Shown here piece by piece: positions 27,867-37,100 of a stretch of DNA of 64,000 bases. Where the stretch lies: positions 3,410,001-3,474,000 of the forward strand of contig NZ_AP024850.1 in NCBI RefSeq assembly GCF_024346675.1, read 5' to 3'. A program made the translations under genes and the position numbers. The notes under the pieces were generated by a model. It did no database searches. It worked only from the letters and a program-made list of their open reading frames with translations, and was not told the DNA's origin. This stretch comes from Photobacterium sanguinicancri. GTDB lineage: Bacteria > Pseudomonadota > Gammaproteobacteria > Enterobacterales > Vibrionaceae. Within the stretch, counting starts at the first letter, position 1. Every line of letters starts with the position of its first letter.

Positions 27867-29411
27867 TTAGCTAAGCATGCCAATCAACATGCTTTGGGTT
27901 TGGTTCATATTGGCAATTTGGCTATCCATACGTGCGTAGTAATCACGTAAGGTGATCGTCTTGGCTTTCATGCGTTCATCAAGCTGTTCACGATCTTTTT
28001 GCAAAGTTTTGTTGTTGTATTCCAGCTGATCGGTACGCTGATCGTAGATACCACCATTTTTGTGGTAGTCATCTAACACCACCAGCATCTTATCCATCAT
28101 GCCGGGCTGGGTGTCGGTACCTATGAACAAGTTAGCCACTTGCTCAAAGTCATCTTCGATGGCTTTATCGAGCTTGGTGTTGTCGATTTCCAACACGCCT
28201 TTTTGGCTAGTGGTAATACCCAACTGGGACAAAGTGCTAAACGTTGATGCGCCGTATTCATCCGAAATCACACCGCGTAAACGGCTAACCATACTTCGCA
28301 CTGACGCGTTACCCGACAGCGCTGCCGCGCCATCTTCGCTCGACTTGGTGTAGGTATTAACGGTTTCGATAATCTTGTTGTATTCATCAACAAAAGTCTT
28401 AATGGTGTCTTTAACGCCACTCTGATCCGCTTCTACCTTGACGTTGACGGCACCCACGGCTTTTAAATTCAGGGTCATGCCATCAATGACATTTTCCATT
28501 TTGTTGCTGGCCGATGTCAGTGTCATCGAGCCAAACATCACCTCGGCATCTTGTGCGGCTTGAAGATTAACGACGGTAGAATCAACGCTTGGTGACGGCG
28601 TAAAACCAGATACATCTATTGAGTTAATGCTGTTTGCATTACCGGTATCTTTCGCATTCAATACCAGACTGACATTGTCACCACTGCGCACCAATGTCGC
28701 TTTAGCGAAATCATTTTTAGGGTCGTTATTAATCGCCTGTTGGATTTCTTCGAATTTAACGCCATCGTTTTGTAAGCGTGTTTTTTCTGTCGTAATTGCG
28801 TCTAAACGACTTTGATAGCTGTCGTGACGATCTTTGTCGTAATTGGCATGAGCAGGATCGGTCAGTGCCTTTTCCGCTTCCGCTTTTTCAGCTGGAACGG
28901 TTAAGTCATAGCCGTGTTTTTTGGCCACTGATTCAAGTTGGCTGTCGGTTAGCTCTTGCGTTTTGGTGTCTTGTGCGGCGATTAAATCCGCTTGCAGCTT
29001 GGCAATATCAACCGTCACTTCTTTGCCGACTTCACCAAATTTAATCACCCCTTGGGTGAAGGTTTCATCAGCACCGGCTTTAAGTAACTGATCACGCTGC
29101 GCTGTTGCTAACTGCTTCACATCAAAAGCATATTCACCCGCAACCGCATTGGCATCCACTGCCACACTTAAGAAGTCTTCATTGCTCAAAATAGCTTTTA
29201 GTTTTTCTAGTTCTCGCTTTGAGCCAAGATCTTCTACTGTGTCACGAAAGCCGTTAATGGTGTTCTGAATTTCTTTCAGCGCTTCCATTTCAGCTTTGTT
29301 CATACCCTCTTGACGGTTCAGCTGATTGTCTTTTGGGGCACGTTCGGCAGCAATGATGGCGCTAATCATTGATTCATAATCAATACCGGAACCAATACCT
29401 GTCATTATCAT
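27867..29411 (-). CDS. lafB: Lateral filament cap protein FliD (LafB)
   Basis: Forms the cap at the filament tip under which flagellin is inserted. The 514-residue product has the FliD start (GIGSGIDYESMISAIIAAERAPK, about residues 5-27), a variable middle, and a conserved C-terminal half (VKVEADQSGVKDTIKTFVDEYNKIIETV, and a coiled-coil end with MDSQIANMNQTQSMLIGML). ATG at 29411 has GGAG about ten bases upstream. It heads the operon that runs to lafU. Confidence 0.94.
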   Translation of the reverse strand: MIMTGIGSGIDYESMISAIIAAERAPKDNQLNRQEGMNKAEMEALKEIQNTINGFRDTVEDLGSKRELEKLKAILSNEDFLSVAVDANAVAGEYAFDVKQLATAQRDQLLKAGADETFTQGVIKFGEVGKEVTVDIAKLQADLIAAQDTKTQELTDSQLESVAKKHGYDLTVPAEKAEAEKALTDPAHANYDKDRHDSYQSRLDAITTEKTRLQNDGVKFEEIQQAINNDPKNDFAKATLVRSGDNVSLVLNAKDTGNANSINSIDVSGFTPSPSVDSTVVNLQAAQDAEVMFGSMTLTSASNKMENVIDGMTLNLKAVGAVNVKVEADQSGVKDTIKTFVDEYNKIIETVNTYTKSSEDGAAALSGNASVRSMVSRLRGVISDEYGASTFSTLSQLGITTSQKGVLEIDNTKLDKAIEDDFEQVANLFIGTDTQPGMMDKMLVVLDDYHKNGGIYDQRTDQLEYNNKTLQKDREQLDERMKAKTITLRDYYARMDSQIANMNQTQSMLIGMLS

Positions 29412-29468
29412 GCTGTGCTATCTCCATTCAAAAGGGGAATGTGGTAGGAAGCGCCCTATACCTACGCG

Positions 29469-29495
29469 TATAAAGCAAAGTTCATACCAACTTTA
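29469..29495 (-). promoter_or_regulatory. Candidate sigma-28 promoter of the fliD operon
   Basis: On the minus strand TAAAGTTG is followed after 11 bases by GCTTTATA, about 57 bases before the fliD start. The -35 part and spacing match the sigma-28 consensus (TAAAGTTT, N11, GCCGATAA); the -10 match is partial. Confidence 0.4.
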
Positions 29496-29543
29496 AGTTG
29501 TTGATTTTGTTGTTTTGGGTGAGTTTCAGGCTTGTGATAAAAA

Positions 29544-29570
29544 TAAAGCGGAAGTAAAACTTCCGCTTTA
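29544..29570 (-). terminator. Terminator of lafA
   Basis: A 12-bp perfect stem (TAAAGCGGAAGT / ACTTCCGCTTTA) with a 3-base loop is followed on the minus strand by TTTTTATC. Confidence 0.92.
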
Positions 29571-29611
29571 TACATTCAACGTTGGTTAACGCCCATTGGA
29601 GTGGGTGACGA

Positions 29612-30901
29612 TTAACGTAGTAGTTGAGAAACCATGCTTGGCATTTGGTTTGCCTGAGAAAGCACTGTGATACCTGCTTGCATCATAGTGTTTTGCTTAG
29701 TCATGTTTGCAGATTCTGCAGCGATGTCAGCATCCATGATGCGGCCTTTCGCAACAGACATGTTCTCAGAGATGTTGCCAAGGTTGTTGATAGTTGATTG
29801 GAAACGGTTTTGAGTCGCACCAAGGTCAGCACGTACAGCGCCAACGTTCTCGATCATTGCATCAATTTCTTTAATTGCAGTTTCAGAACCAGCGATGTCT
29901 TTTACATTACCAAGTTTAGACGTATCTAGTGCTGCGCTATCTACTTGAACGTTGATAACATTTGGATCTTTAAATGCAGTAGTGTCAACTTTTGCACCAG
30001 TCATTGCCGTTTGAAGAGCAGACATGTCGAAATTACCGTCAGCATCAGCAGTTGGTAGTTTCACACCGCCATTTGTACCTGCATCTTCTGTTAGGCCTTT
30101 CGCCGCAGTAGCTAACGCTTCTAGTTTAGTTGCTGCATCTTTACCGCCAGTTGCAAGCGTGATTTTAACATTTGTACCAGGAGTCGCACCATCTTCTACT
30201 GCAGCATCAATTCCCATATCTTTTAGGAATTTTTCTGCATCAGCCTTGCCACCAAGCGCTGTGATATCTGCAGATTTAGTGCCATCAGTAAGAGCTTTAA
30301 GCGCTGTTAACTTAGTTTCAACAGCTGTAACATCTGTGTTTTTTTGTGCAGAATCAGATTTAACGCCAAGCTTAGCTAGCGTGTCGTTAATTGCTTGTGT
30401 TGAATTTGATTTGCTTAATTTAGACGCATCTACTGTTTTAACATCTGCACCCACTTGGAAATCAACACCCGTGTTAAGCTTTTCAAACAAACTCTCACCT
30501 TTACCGTAAGTAGTTGTCTCTTGGATACGGCTAAGTTCTTTACCCATCGCTTGGAATTCTTTGTCTAGTGCTGCACGGTCAGAATCTGAGTTAGTACCGT
30601 TTTTAGATTGCACAGACAGGTCACGCATGCGTTGTAGGATGTTAGTGTACTCTTGCAGTGCACCTTCAGCCGTTTGTGACATAGAGATGCCATCGTTCGC
30701 GTTGCGTTGCGCTACTTTAAGACCGTTAACTTGAGAGTCCATACGGTTTGCGATTTGTAGGCCAGCAGCATCGTCTGATGCACTGTTAATGCGAAGACCA
30801 GTAGATAGGCGTTGTAGTGAAGAATTAAGTGAACCTTGAGTGCTAGTAAGGTTACGCTGTGCATTCATTGATGCAAAGTTAGTGTTGATGGTCATTGCCA
30901 T
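29612..30901 (-). CDS. lafA: Lateral flagellin LafA
   Basis: Filament subunit of the lateral flagella. The 429-residue product has the conserved N-terminal D0/D1 ([62 protein letters not shown]) and C-terminal D1/D0 ([37 protein letters not shown]). Between about residues 165 and 335 is a variable outer domain rich in Ala, Asp, Lys and Thr. V. parahaemolyticus LafA is about 284 aa, so this one carries a larger surface domain. GAGGA lies before the ATG. It is monocistronic with its own terminator. Confidence 0.93.
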   Translation of the reverse strand: MAMTINTNFASMNAQRNLTSTQGSLNSSLQRLSTGLRINSASDDAAGLQIANRMDSQVNGLKVAQRNANDGISMSQTAEGALQEYTNILQRMRDLSVQSKNGTNSDSDRAALDKEFQAMGKELSRIQETTTYGKGESLFEKLNTGVDFQVGADVKTVDASKLSKSNSTQAINDTLAKLGVKSDSAQKNTDVTAVETKLTALKALTDGTKSADITALGGKADAEKFLKDMGIDAAVEDGATPGTNVKITLATGGKDAATKLEALATAAKGLTEDAGTNGGVKLPTADADGNFDMSALQTAMTGAKVDTTAFKDPNVINVQVDSAALDTSKLGNVKDIAGSETAIKEIDAMIENVGAVRADLGATQNRFQSTINNLGNISENMSVAKGRIMDADIAAESANMTKQNTMMQAGITVLSQANQMPSMVSQLLR

Positions 30902-30940
30902 GAGAGCAGTCCTCTATGTAATAGTGTTCCACAGTGCCGC

Positions 30941-30965
30941 CTTACGGCAATGGGCTCGGTTGTTA
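30941..30965 (-). promoter_or_regulatory. Possible sigma-28 promoter of lafA
   Basis: On the minus strand a -10-like GCCGTAAG lies about 40 bases before the lafA start, with TAAC 13 bases further upstream. The -10 resembles GCCGATAA; the -35 is weak. Confidence 0.3.
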
Positions 30966-31105
30966 CTTTTTCAGAGCGACCCACTTTTTACGCTTCTTAA
31001 GTATTTTTTTGACTTTATTTCGTGGTGTGACCTTGCTGCGAGGAAATGCGTATATTTAACCAAAAAAGCTATTCACTCATGTGCTTATAGATAAATAGCA
31101 GGCAC

Positions 31106-31131
31106 AAAAAAAGCGGGGAAGACCCGCTTTT
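31106..31131 (-). terminator. Terminator of flagellin-like gene
   Basis: AAAAGCGGG / CCCGCTTTT with a 5-base loop, followed on the minus strand by TTT, about 90 bases past the stop of the flagellin-like gene. Confidence 0.85.
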
Positions 31132-31219
31132 ACTGGCTTTGCAGCTTAATTTCACGATGAAACACTTTTCACGATTAAACACTCAGCGCCAAGGTGCATT
31201 GCTTAAATTGTTTTACTAC

Positions 31220-32305
31220 TTAAGGTTCTAGCAAAGCCACCACGTTATGACGGGTAGCATTAGCTTGGGCCAATAATGTCGGTACCGCATTTTCTATTAG
31301 CTGAAGCGATACTTCTTGCGGCGCATCCATCCAAGTGGCTTCAATGTCACCTTGCTGGTTCACAATGCCAGACTTCAAACTGTTGGTGCGGACAATTCGC
31401 TCTAAATCCGCGCCGACTTGCTGCTGAGCGCGATCAATTTGGCTCAGTGCCTGCTGCACTTTTTGTAGCATTCGCTCGATGTCAGCCAGTGCTTGGCGAG
31501 ACTGTTGCGGTTTACCGAATTCTAACGCTTCCGGCTCGCTCGCTTGCTTATCGTGTGATTCAAGGCGTGCTTTAATCGGATTACCCGATGGCAGAATTTG
31601 ACCACCGCCCGACACCCACACCCCTTTACGAATATTGACCCATTCGGCTTTATCGACCGTGAAAGCCATGTCACCAAACTTATCAACACCGACCTGAATG
31701 CCTCGCGGTGCTAAAGCGCGATCTAATTTATTGGCAATTTCATGGCTGTTTTCATCGGATTCAATTAAAGCGCGAACAGAAGAAGGTGAACCAGATTCAA
31801 ACTGAAAACGGACAATTTCATCTTGGCTACGCAAGGTGTTTAAACGCAGGCCTTTAATGCCAAATTGCTCGGTTTGCTGTTCGCCTTCTAGCCGTGGCGT
31901 TAAATCGTGGTGCAGTACAGGCGCACCTTGGTATTTCGCTTCACGGGTTAATTTAACTAACTTACCTTTTAACTGGTGCAGCGATTGCTGAAGTTGGTCA
32001 CGCTTGCCTTCTTGGCTGCTCAGTGAACGGCGCGCCACTTGACGCAGCTGGTTTAACAGTTCGCTGGCATCACGTAAGGCTTTTTGAGCGGTTTGCGCTT
32101 GAGCCGCTTGGTTATGCGCTAACGTGGTTTGGGTAAGCAGACTACGCGGTTTACCCGTTAGCCCTGATTGTTGCTGCTCTTGGCGAGATTTTTTCTCAGA
32201 TACACGACTGACCGCAGCGACGGGTTGTTGCTGAGCAATGCGTTCAGGTTGGGTACTGTCACCACTACGAAGGGTATTGGGACTCGAAGAAATTTGATTA
32301 ACCAA
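31220..32305 (-). CDS. Divergent flagellin-like protein
   Basis: A 361-residue protein with flagellin traits at both ends of its core. About residues 78-140 (ASELLNQLRQVARRSLSSQEGKRDQ..YQGAPVLHHD) resemble flagellin D1, and the C-terminus (LQLIENAVPTLLAQANATRHNVVALL) matches a flagellin D0 helix. The usual N-terminal D0 motif is missing, replaced by a Gln/Ser-rich stretch of about 60 residues. It lies between flgL and lafA with its own upstream repeat array and terminator. It may be a minor filament or junction protein; this is inference. A true second flagellin is less likely given the N-terminus. Confidence 0.65.
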   Translation of the reverse strand: MVNQISSSPNTLRSGDSTQPERIAQQQPVAAVSRVSEKKSRQEQQQSGLTGKPRSLLTQTTLAHNQAAQAQTAQKALRDASELLNQLRQVARRSLSSQEGKRDQLQQSLHQLKGKLVKLTREAKYQGAPVLHHDLTPRLEGEQQTEQFGIKGLRLNTLRSQDEIVRFQFESGSPSSVRALIESDENSHEIANKLDRALAPRGIQVGVDKFGDMAFTVDKAEWVNIRKGVWVSGGGQILPSGNPIKARLESHDKQASEPEALEFGKPQQSRQALADIERMLQKVQQALSQIDRAQQQVGADLERIVRTNSLKSGIVNQQGDIEATWMDAPQEVSLQLIENAVPTLLAQANATRHNVVALLEP

Positions 32306-32329
32306 GGCGGCCTCTTTTACTCATAAGAC

Positions 32330-32417
32330 TGCATCTAGTAACAGAAAACGTCTAATAAAAGAAAACGCCTCGTAATAAAAAGCGTCTAGCTATAAAAAAC
32401 GTTTGCCACTAGATGCA
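32330..32417. repeat. Four 17-bp tandem repeats bracketed by 10-bp inverted repeat
   Basis: Four adjacent 17-bp units lie at 32336-32352, 32353-32369, 32370-32386 and 32387-32403, with the shared plus-strand pattern TA(N)TAA(N)A(A/G)AAAACG(T/C)C. They are enclosed by TGCATCTAGT (32330-32339) and ACTAGATGCA (32408-32417), a perfect inverted pair. The array sits between flgL and the flagellin-like gene, immediately upstream of the latter. The spacing of about 1.6 helical turns per unit would allow repeated protein binding. No known family is recognised. Confidence 0.7.
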
Positions 32418-32467
32418 ATAAATATCAAACCAAGATGAGCAAATATGGGTATTTACTCAGGTTGGTA

Positions 32468-33382
32468 TTACATCAATTTAAACAGCGATAAATTCTGTAC
32501 TTTGCTGTACGTCATTTGGGTCGCTTGCAGCGCAGCCATCTGAGTATTGAGCTCTAAAATCGCTTGGCTGTAGTCTAAATCTTTCACATCGCCGATCAGT
32601 TTATCATTGATGAGCTTATTATCATCATGCGAACCCGAAATCATGGTCAATGAGTTTTGCTGACCACCGACATCGGTTAATGCACCATTGATAGACGATA
32701 AGGTACTTTTGATGTCAGTTTGCGCTTGCGTCACACTGCTAGTGAGGTTGCTACCATCAATAGCGGGGTTACGTAGATCATTAATCACGCTATCTAGAGT
32801 ATTGAAAATATTATCGCTACCGTTAGAGAACATCACATCCGCGGTTTGGTTAGCCGGGATCGACATCGATTCCGCAACCTGTACTTCACGTTGGTCACTG
32901 TTGCCTTGGTAAACATATTCCCCTGTTGCTGGGTCTTTGACTATGGGTTGGGTATCGGTTTTAGTACCCGCGAAAATGTAATCACCGTTAGGGTTTTTAC
33001 TGTTCGCGATATCCGTTAGCTGCCCCAAAATACCATCCAGTTCAGTGGCGATCGCTTCACGTCCTTCCATGGTGCTATTACTGGCACTCAGTATACCTGT
33101 CACCAACTCTTGCGCTCGTAATACCGCAGTATTAGAAGCATCAAGGTGCGATTCTGTCTGGCCCAACTGGGTTGTCAGGTTCGAGATATTCTTTTTAAAT
33201 TGGCTAATGTCAGCCTGCTCACGATCCAACATCATCAGTTGCACCGCACCCAGCGGATCATCCGAGGGTTTCAGCATTCGCTCGCCAGAGTTTAGCTGAA
33301 TAAAGCTTTTATTCACCCCAGTTGTCGAGCTCTGCATGCTCGTCAACATGATGTTATTCATTTGCGATGTGCTTATCCGCAT
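32468..33382 (-). CDS. flgL: Lateral hook-filament junction protein FlgL
   Basis: Second hook-associated protein, joining hook to filament. The 304-residue product shows the flagellin-like ends of FlgL: MRISTSQMNNIMLTSMQ, IQLNSGERMLKPSDDPLGAVQLM, and the C-terminus YSQAILELNTQMAALQATQMTYSKVQNLSLFKLM. Its middle contains NPNGDYIFAGTKTDTQP, typical of FlgL. Last gene of the flgB-L operon. Confidence 0.95.
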   Translation of the reverse strand: MRISTSQMNNIMLTSMQSSTTGVNKSFIQLNSGERMLKPSDDPLGAVQLMMLDREQADISQFKKNISNLTTQLGQTESHLDASNTAVLRAQELVTGILSASNSTMEGREAIATELDGILGQLTDIANSKNPNGDYIFAGTKTDTQPIVKDPATGEYVYQGNSDQREVQVAESMSIPANQTADVMFSNGSDNIFNTLDSVINDLRNPAIDGSNLTSSVTQAQTDIKSTLSSINGALTDVGGQQNSLTMISGSHDDNKLINDKLIGDVKDLDYSQAILELNTQMAALQATQMTYSKVQNLSLFKLM

Positions 33383-33409
33383 AATTCAATCCTGCTTGGG
33401 TATTATTAA

Positions 33410-34816
33410 TTAGCGGAACATCGACAAAGTGACATCAAACAGCTGTTGAGCCGTTGAAATCACTTGCGCATTCGCTTGGTACATTTGGGTATACGTCATG
33501 ATACTGGCCGCTTCCTCATCGAGGTTGACGCCACTTTTACTATCACGTTCACCTTGCGCTTGATCGACTAACGCTGCTGATGCTTTGGTATCCGCTTCAA
33601 GCTGCGCAGTACGAATCGCCCAGTCACCGGTTAAACCTGTGTAGTTGCTGTAAATCGACTTGCCATTAAGCTTATCAATCGCCAGTTCATAGTTTTTTAA
33701 CGCCTCAGGCGACAGCTTGCTTTTGTCTACATCGACAGGGGCATTTTTAAGTTCAATTAAGCCCTTAAGGTTGTCACTGTTACCCGGTTCATCAGCGGCT
33801 GATGAAAACGCTAATTGCTTAGGGTCATCCACCAATAAGGTTAATTTAGCCGCCGCGCCTTCTACGCTATCCACGCCACCAAATACCGCCTTACCAGCCT
33901 CGCCATTGAGGTCGAAACCTTGCTGATGCTTTTCGTTAAATTCGGTCGCAAAGCTGTAGGCCATCACATCTAACTCACGGCGTAAGCCTGTCAGTTCGTT
34001 GTCACGGTAATCCACTAAACCACCAATGGTGCCGCCTAAGTTGTCATCCAATGCCAGATTGGTATCGCCACGCTTAAGGACTAACTCACCATTGTGATCT
34101 TGGCTCAATTGGCTTGCTGTGGTACCGCTGACCAGTGTTTGGCCTTTCGCCATAGTAACGGTCACTGTGCCGTCATCATGGTAGGTCGGGTTCACGTCCA
34201 TCATTGACGATAACTGACGGATCGCTTCATCTCGGGCATCGAGTAGGCTACTGGCCGCTTCGCTGTTACCACCGACATCGCGAATACTGCTGTTAAGGCT
34301 CGCAATGCTAGCCATTAGGGTATTGGCATCGGTGATCGACGCATCCAGCTGGCCATTAACTTGTCGTTCTTGGCTATCAAGCTGGGTGCTTAAATTATTA
34401 AAACGCTGCACCATCGACTTGCTTTCACTGACAATCGTCTGGCGATAAGCAATGTCTTGTGGTTTAGCCGACGCTTCATTTAACCCTGCATAGAAGCGGT
34501 CTAAACCCGTGCTGATAGAGGTGCTTTTATTGTTAAGCACAGTTTCCGTTTTTTGCATGTACTGTGAGCTAATCGAATTGTAGCCCCACGAGCCACGCTG
34601 ACGATAAATCTGCTGATTAAGGTAGTTATCCGCCATGCGTTCAACATTGCTGACGCCAACACCTGCACCACTATTATTCGCACCAGTGACAGAACCAAAA
34701 CCCACGCGCTGACGGCTGTAACCTGGGGTCATCACGTTAGATACGTTGTGGGCTGTCACAGAAAGGCCGGCGTTCGCAGCATTCATGCCGGACAAGCCGA
34801 TATTAATCAAACTCAT
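33410..34816 (-). CDS. flgK: Lateral hook-associated protein FlgK
   Basis: First hook-filament junction protein. The 468-residue product starts MSLINIGLSGMNAANAGLSVTAHNVSNV, a rod/hook-family N-terminus, has GYSRQRVGF, and ends with the hook-family helix (EEAASIMTYTQMYQANAQVISTAQQLFDVTL). It overlaps the flgJ stop by four bases (ATGA), indicating coupled translation. Confidence 0.95.
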   Translation of the reverse strand: MSLINIGLSGMNAANAGLSVTAHNVSNVMTPGYSRQRVGFGSVTGANNSGAGVGVSNVERMADNYLNQQIYRQRGSWGYNSISSQYMQKTETVLNNKSTSISTGLDRFYAGLNEASAKPQDIAYRQTIVSESKSMVQRFNNLSTQLDSQERQVNGQLDASITDANTLMASIASLNSSIRDVGGNSEAASSLLDARDEAIRQLSSMMDVNPTYHDDGTVTVTMAKGQTLVSGTTASQLSQDHNGELVLKRGDTNLALDDNLGGTIGGLVDYRDNELTGLRRELDVMAYSFATEFNEKHQQGFDLNGEAGKAVFGGVDSVEGAAAKLTLLVDDPKQLAFSSAADEPGNSDNLKGLIELKNAPVDVDKSKLSPEALKNYELAIDKLNGKSIYSNYTGLTGDWAIRTAQLEADTKASAALVDQAQGERDSKSGVNLDEEAASIMTYTQMYQANAQVISTAQQLFDVTLSMFR

Positions 34817-35322
34817 AGCTCTTCGTTATCCATCTGGATTTTTAAATGCTGCGACAGTGGGGTCGTATTTCCCCACCAATGTGGCAACTTCACGTTGTTA
34901 CCGGATTGCAATGTGGTGTCATTGACCGGGCTAAAGCGCCCCGCTAATGATTCAATCGGTGTCTGTTGATTAACAGCGACCGCCTGTGGCTGTGGCTTAA
35001 ATGCTTCATGCTGACCAAGTTGTTTAATCAACATGTCAGAAATGCCCATGCTCTGCTGCTGACTCATTTCAACCGCAATTTGGCTATCGTACATTTCACG
35101 GTAAAACTTCTGTTGCTTGCTGTTAAACGGGGAGTCTTCGCCATCATTCATCGACTCAGATGCTTTACGCATATGGCGTAGCACGGTTTGCAAAAAGACC
35201 GCTTCAAACTGATTCGCCGCTTGCTCCAGTGCTTGTGTCTTGTCCGGATTTGCGGTGATTTTATTTAGTTCACTCATGTCGTTATACAAAGCTGAGTGTT
35301 GCTCGTTATCAATCGCTTTCAT
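34813..35322 (-). CDS. flgJ: Lateral rod-assembly protein FlgJ, no muramidase domain
   Basis: Rod-capping protein. At 169 residues it contains only the N-terminal rod-binding domain (QALEQAANQFEAVFLQTVLRHMRKASE, FYREMYDSQIAVEMSQQQSMGISDMLIKQL); E. coli FlgJ (313 aa) also has a C-terminal peptidoglycan hydrolase domain. The lack of the hydrolase means another enzyme must open the cell wall for this system. The ATG overlaps the flgI stop (TAATG). Confidence 0.92.
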   Translation of the reverse strand: MKAIDNEQHSALYNDMSELNKITANPDKTQALEQAANQFEAVFLQTVLRHMRKASESMNDGEDSPFNSKQQKFYREMYDSQIAVEMSQQQSMGISDMLIKQLGQHEAFKPQPQAVAVNQQTPIESLAGRFSPVNDTTLQSGNNVKLPHWWGNTTPLSQHLKIQMDNEEL

Positions 35323-36431
35323 TACAGAATTACCAACTCACCATCCAGTGCACCAGATTCATCTAACGCAATCAAAATCGACATCAGATCATTCGGTGAA
35401 GCACCTAAACTATTCACGGCATCAACAATGCTTTGCAGTGATGTACCTTGATTGCCTTCTGGCCAAATAAAGACTTTGCCGCGCTCTTGATCAATCGACA
35501 CATCTGACGATGGTGTAACTGTCGTTTTACCGTTGCTGAATGCGTTTGGCTGGCTCACATTGAAGTTTTCAACCACGCTCACGGTTAGGTTGCCATGGCT
35601 AACTGCAGCTGTGTGTACCCGTACATCTTTACCCACCACGATAGTACCGGTACGAGCATTAAAGACCACACGATCCAGTTTCTTCTGCTGTTCAACCTCT
35701 AGGTTTTCAAGCATGGCTAAGAAGGTAACGCGTTGGCTGGCTTTATGCGGTGCTCGCACGCGAATACGGGCATGGCTTTCCGCCATTGCCACTTCTGGAC
35801 CAAACACGCGATTAATTTCTTTTTCGATGTTACGGGCCGTATTAAACCCTGGGACTTTTAAATTCAGCACAACATCCGTCGAGGTTAAAAACGACGACGG
35901 AATTTCACGCTCGATGATCCCGCCATTCGGAATAAGACCCGCTGTTGGAATATTGATGGTTATGCCCGTGCCGCTATTACCTTGTGCATTCACACCACCA
36001 ACCACTAAGTTGCCTTGGGCCATTGCATAGATTTGACCATCCACACCTTTTAACGGCGTCAGTAACAATGTGCCGCCACGTAAGCTTTTAGCATCACCAA
36101 TTGATGATACGGTAATGTCTAATGACTGGCCTTTGCCTGCTAATGCGGGAATGGAAGCATTCACTGCAACCGCCGCGACATTTTTCAGTTTAGGGTCAAC
36201 ATTTGCTGGCAACTGCACGCCAAACTGGCTCAGCATGTTCTTCACCGATTGCGAGGTAAACTTGGTTTGGTTTTTATCACCCGTACCACTTAACCCCACA
36301 ACCAAGCCGTAACCCACCAGCTGGTTTTCTCGAATGCCTTGAATATCGACCAAACTAAGCAGTGGTCGAGCCGACGCTAGCAATGGGCACAGCACTAAAC
36401 CTGCCGCTAAAAGTATGTGTTTGAATGTCAT
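35322..36431 (-). CDS. flgI: Lateral P-ring protein FlgI
   Basis: Periplasmic P-ring protein. From the ATG at 36431 the product is 369 aa with a signal peptide (MTFKHILLAAGLVLCPLLASA, about residues 1-21), then the mature RPLLSLVDIQGIRENQLVGYGLVVGLSGTGD, and the C-terminal LQSIVDAVNSLGASPNDLMSILIAL. The start overlaps the flgH stop codon by one base (TAATG); the frame is open 15 bases further, but that would precede the signal peptide with extra residues. Confidence 0.95.
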   Translation of the reverse strand: MTFKHILLAAGLVLCPLLASARPLLSLVDIQGIRENQLVGYGLVVGLSGTGDKNQTKFTSQSVKNMLSQFGVQLPANVDPKLKNVAAVAVNASIPALAGKGQSLDITVSSIGDAKSLRGGTLLLTPLKGVDGQIYAMAQGNLVVGGVNAQGNSGTGITINIPTAGLIPNGGIIEREIPSSFLTSTDVVLNLKVPGFNTARNIEKEINRVFGPEVAMAESHARIRVRAPHKASQRVTFLAMLENLEVEQQKKLDRVVFNARTGTIVVGKDVRVHTAAVSHGNLTVSVVENFNVSQPNAFSNGKTTVTPSSDVSIDQERGKVFIWPEGNQGTSLQSIVDAVNSLGASPNDLMSILIALDESGALDGELVIL

Positions 36432-37090
36432 TAGATTGGGAACCATGAACTGTTAAAGAATCGAGAAAGCCAGCCCGCTTCATTCGCATCAGCCAATGTG
36501 CCTCGACCAGAATAGGTAATCCGCGCATCACCCAGACGTTGAGATGAAATGCGGTTAGAGCCATCGATATCATCTACTCGCGCTAAACCAGACAAGCGAA
36601 TGTATTCGTCACCTTGATTAAGCTTGAGCCACTTTTCACCACGTACACGTAACACGCCATTTGGCATCACTTCTGATACCAATACGGTAATGCTGCCGCT
36701 TAACGAGTTTTGCTGTGAGCTTGATGACGCCCCTTTAAAGTCACGATCACCTTTTAGTGAAAACTCGCCTTTCGGGTAAGTTGCACCTGCAATGGTTGGG
36801 ACGCTGATGCCGGTATTACTTTCTTTACCAAATGAAGTACCCGCTTTTTTACTTGAGCGCGTTTGCTCATCCAACACCACGGTTAAAATATCGCCGGTAC
36901 GAAACGCACGGCGATCTTGAAATAACGCCATGCCGTAGCTGGCATTGAACAAACTGCCATCTTTGTCTGGCGTAAATGTTGGATAGTTGGTGTATGGCAC
37001 CTCTTCCGGTGGCTGACGGTCAACTACACTTGAGACAGGGGCACACCCTGTCATCACCAATGCAGCCAAAAGAAAAATAATGCGCATCAT
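36431..37090 (-). CDS. flgH: Lateral L-ring lipoprotein FlgH
   Basis: Outer-membrane L-ring lipoprotein. From 37090 the product is 219 aa with a lipoprotein signal peptide ending in LVMTGC (Cys near residue 16). Conserved later segments are DRRAFRTGDILTVVLDE, GSITVLVSEVMPNGVLRVRGEKWLKLNQGDEYIRLSG and DARITYSGRGTLADANEAGWLSRFF. AAGG lies before the start; a longer frame from 37120 would overlap flgG. Confidence 0.94.
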   Translation of the reverse strand: MMRIIFLLAALVMTGCAPVSSVVDRQPPEEVPYTNYPTFTPDKDGSLFNASYGMALFQDRRAFRTGDILTVVLDEQTRSSKKAGTSFGKESNTGISVPTIAGATYPKGEFSLKGDRDFKGASSSSQQNSLSGSITVLVSEVMPNGVLRVRGEKWLKLNQGDEYIRLSGLARVDDIDGSNRISSQRLGDARITYSGRGTLADANEAGWLSRFFNSSWFPI

Positions 37091-37100
37091 CGCCTTACCC

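Noticed and set aside
36431..36446. Longer flgI start at 36446
   Set aside because: The TAATG overlap with flgH and the signal peptide both favour the ATG at 36431.
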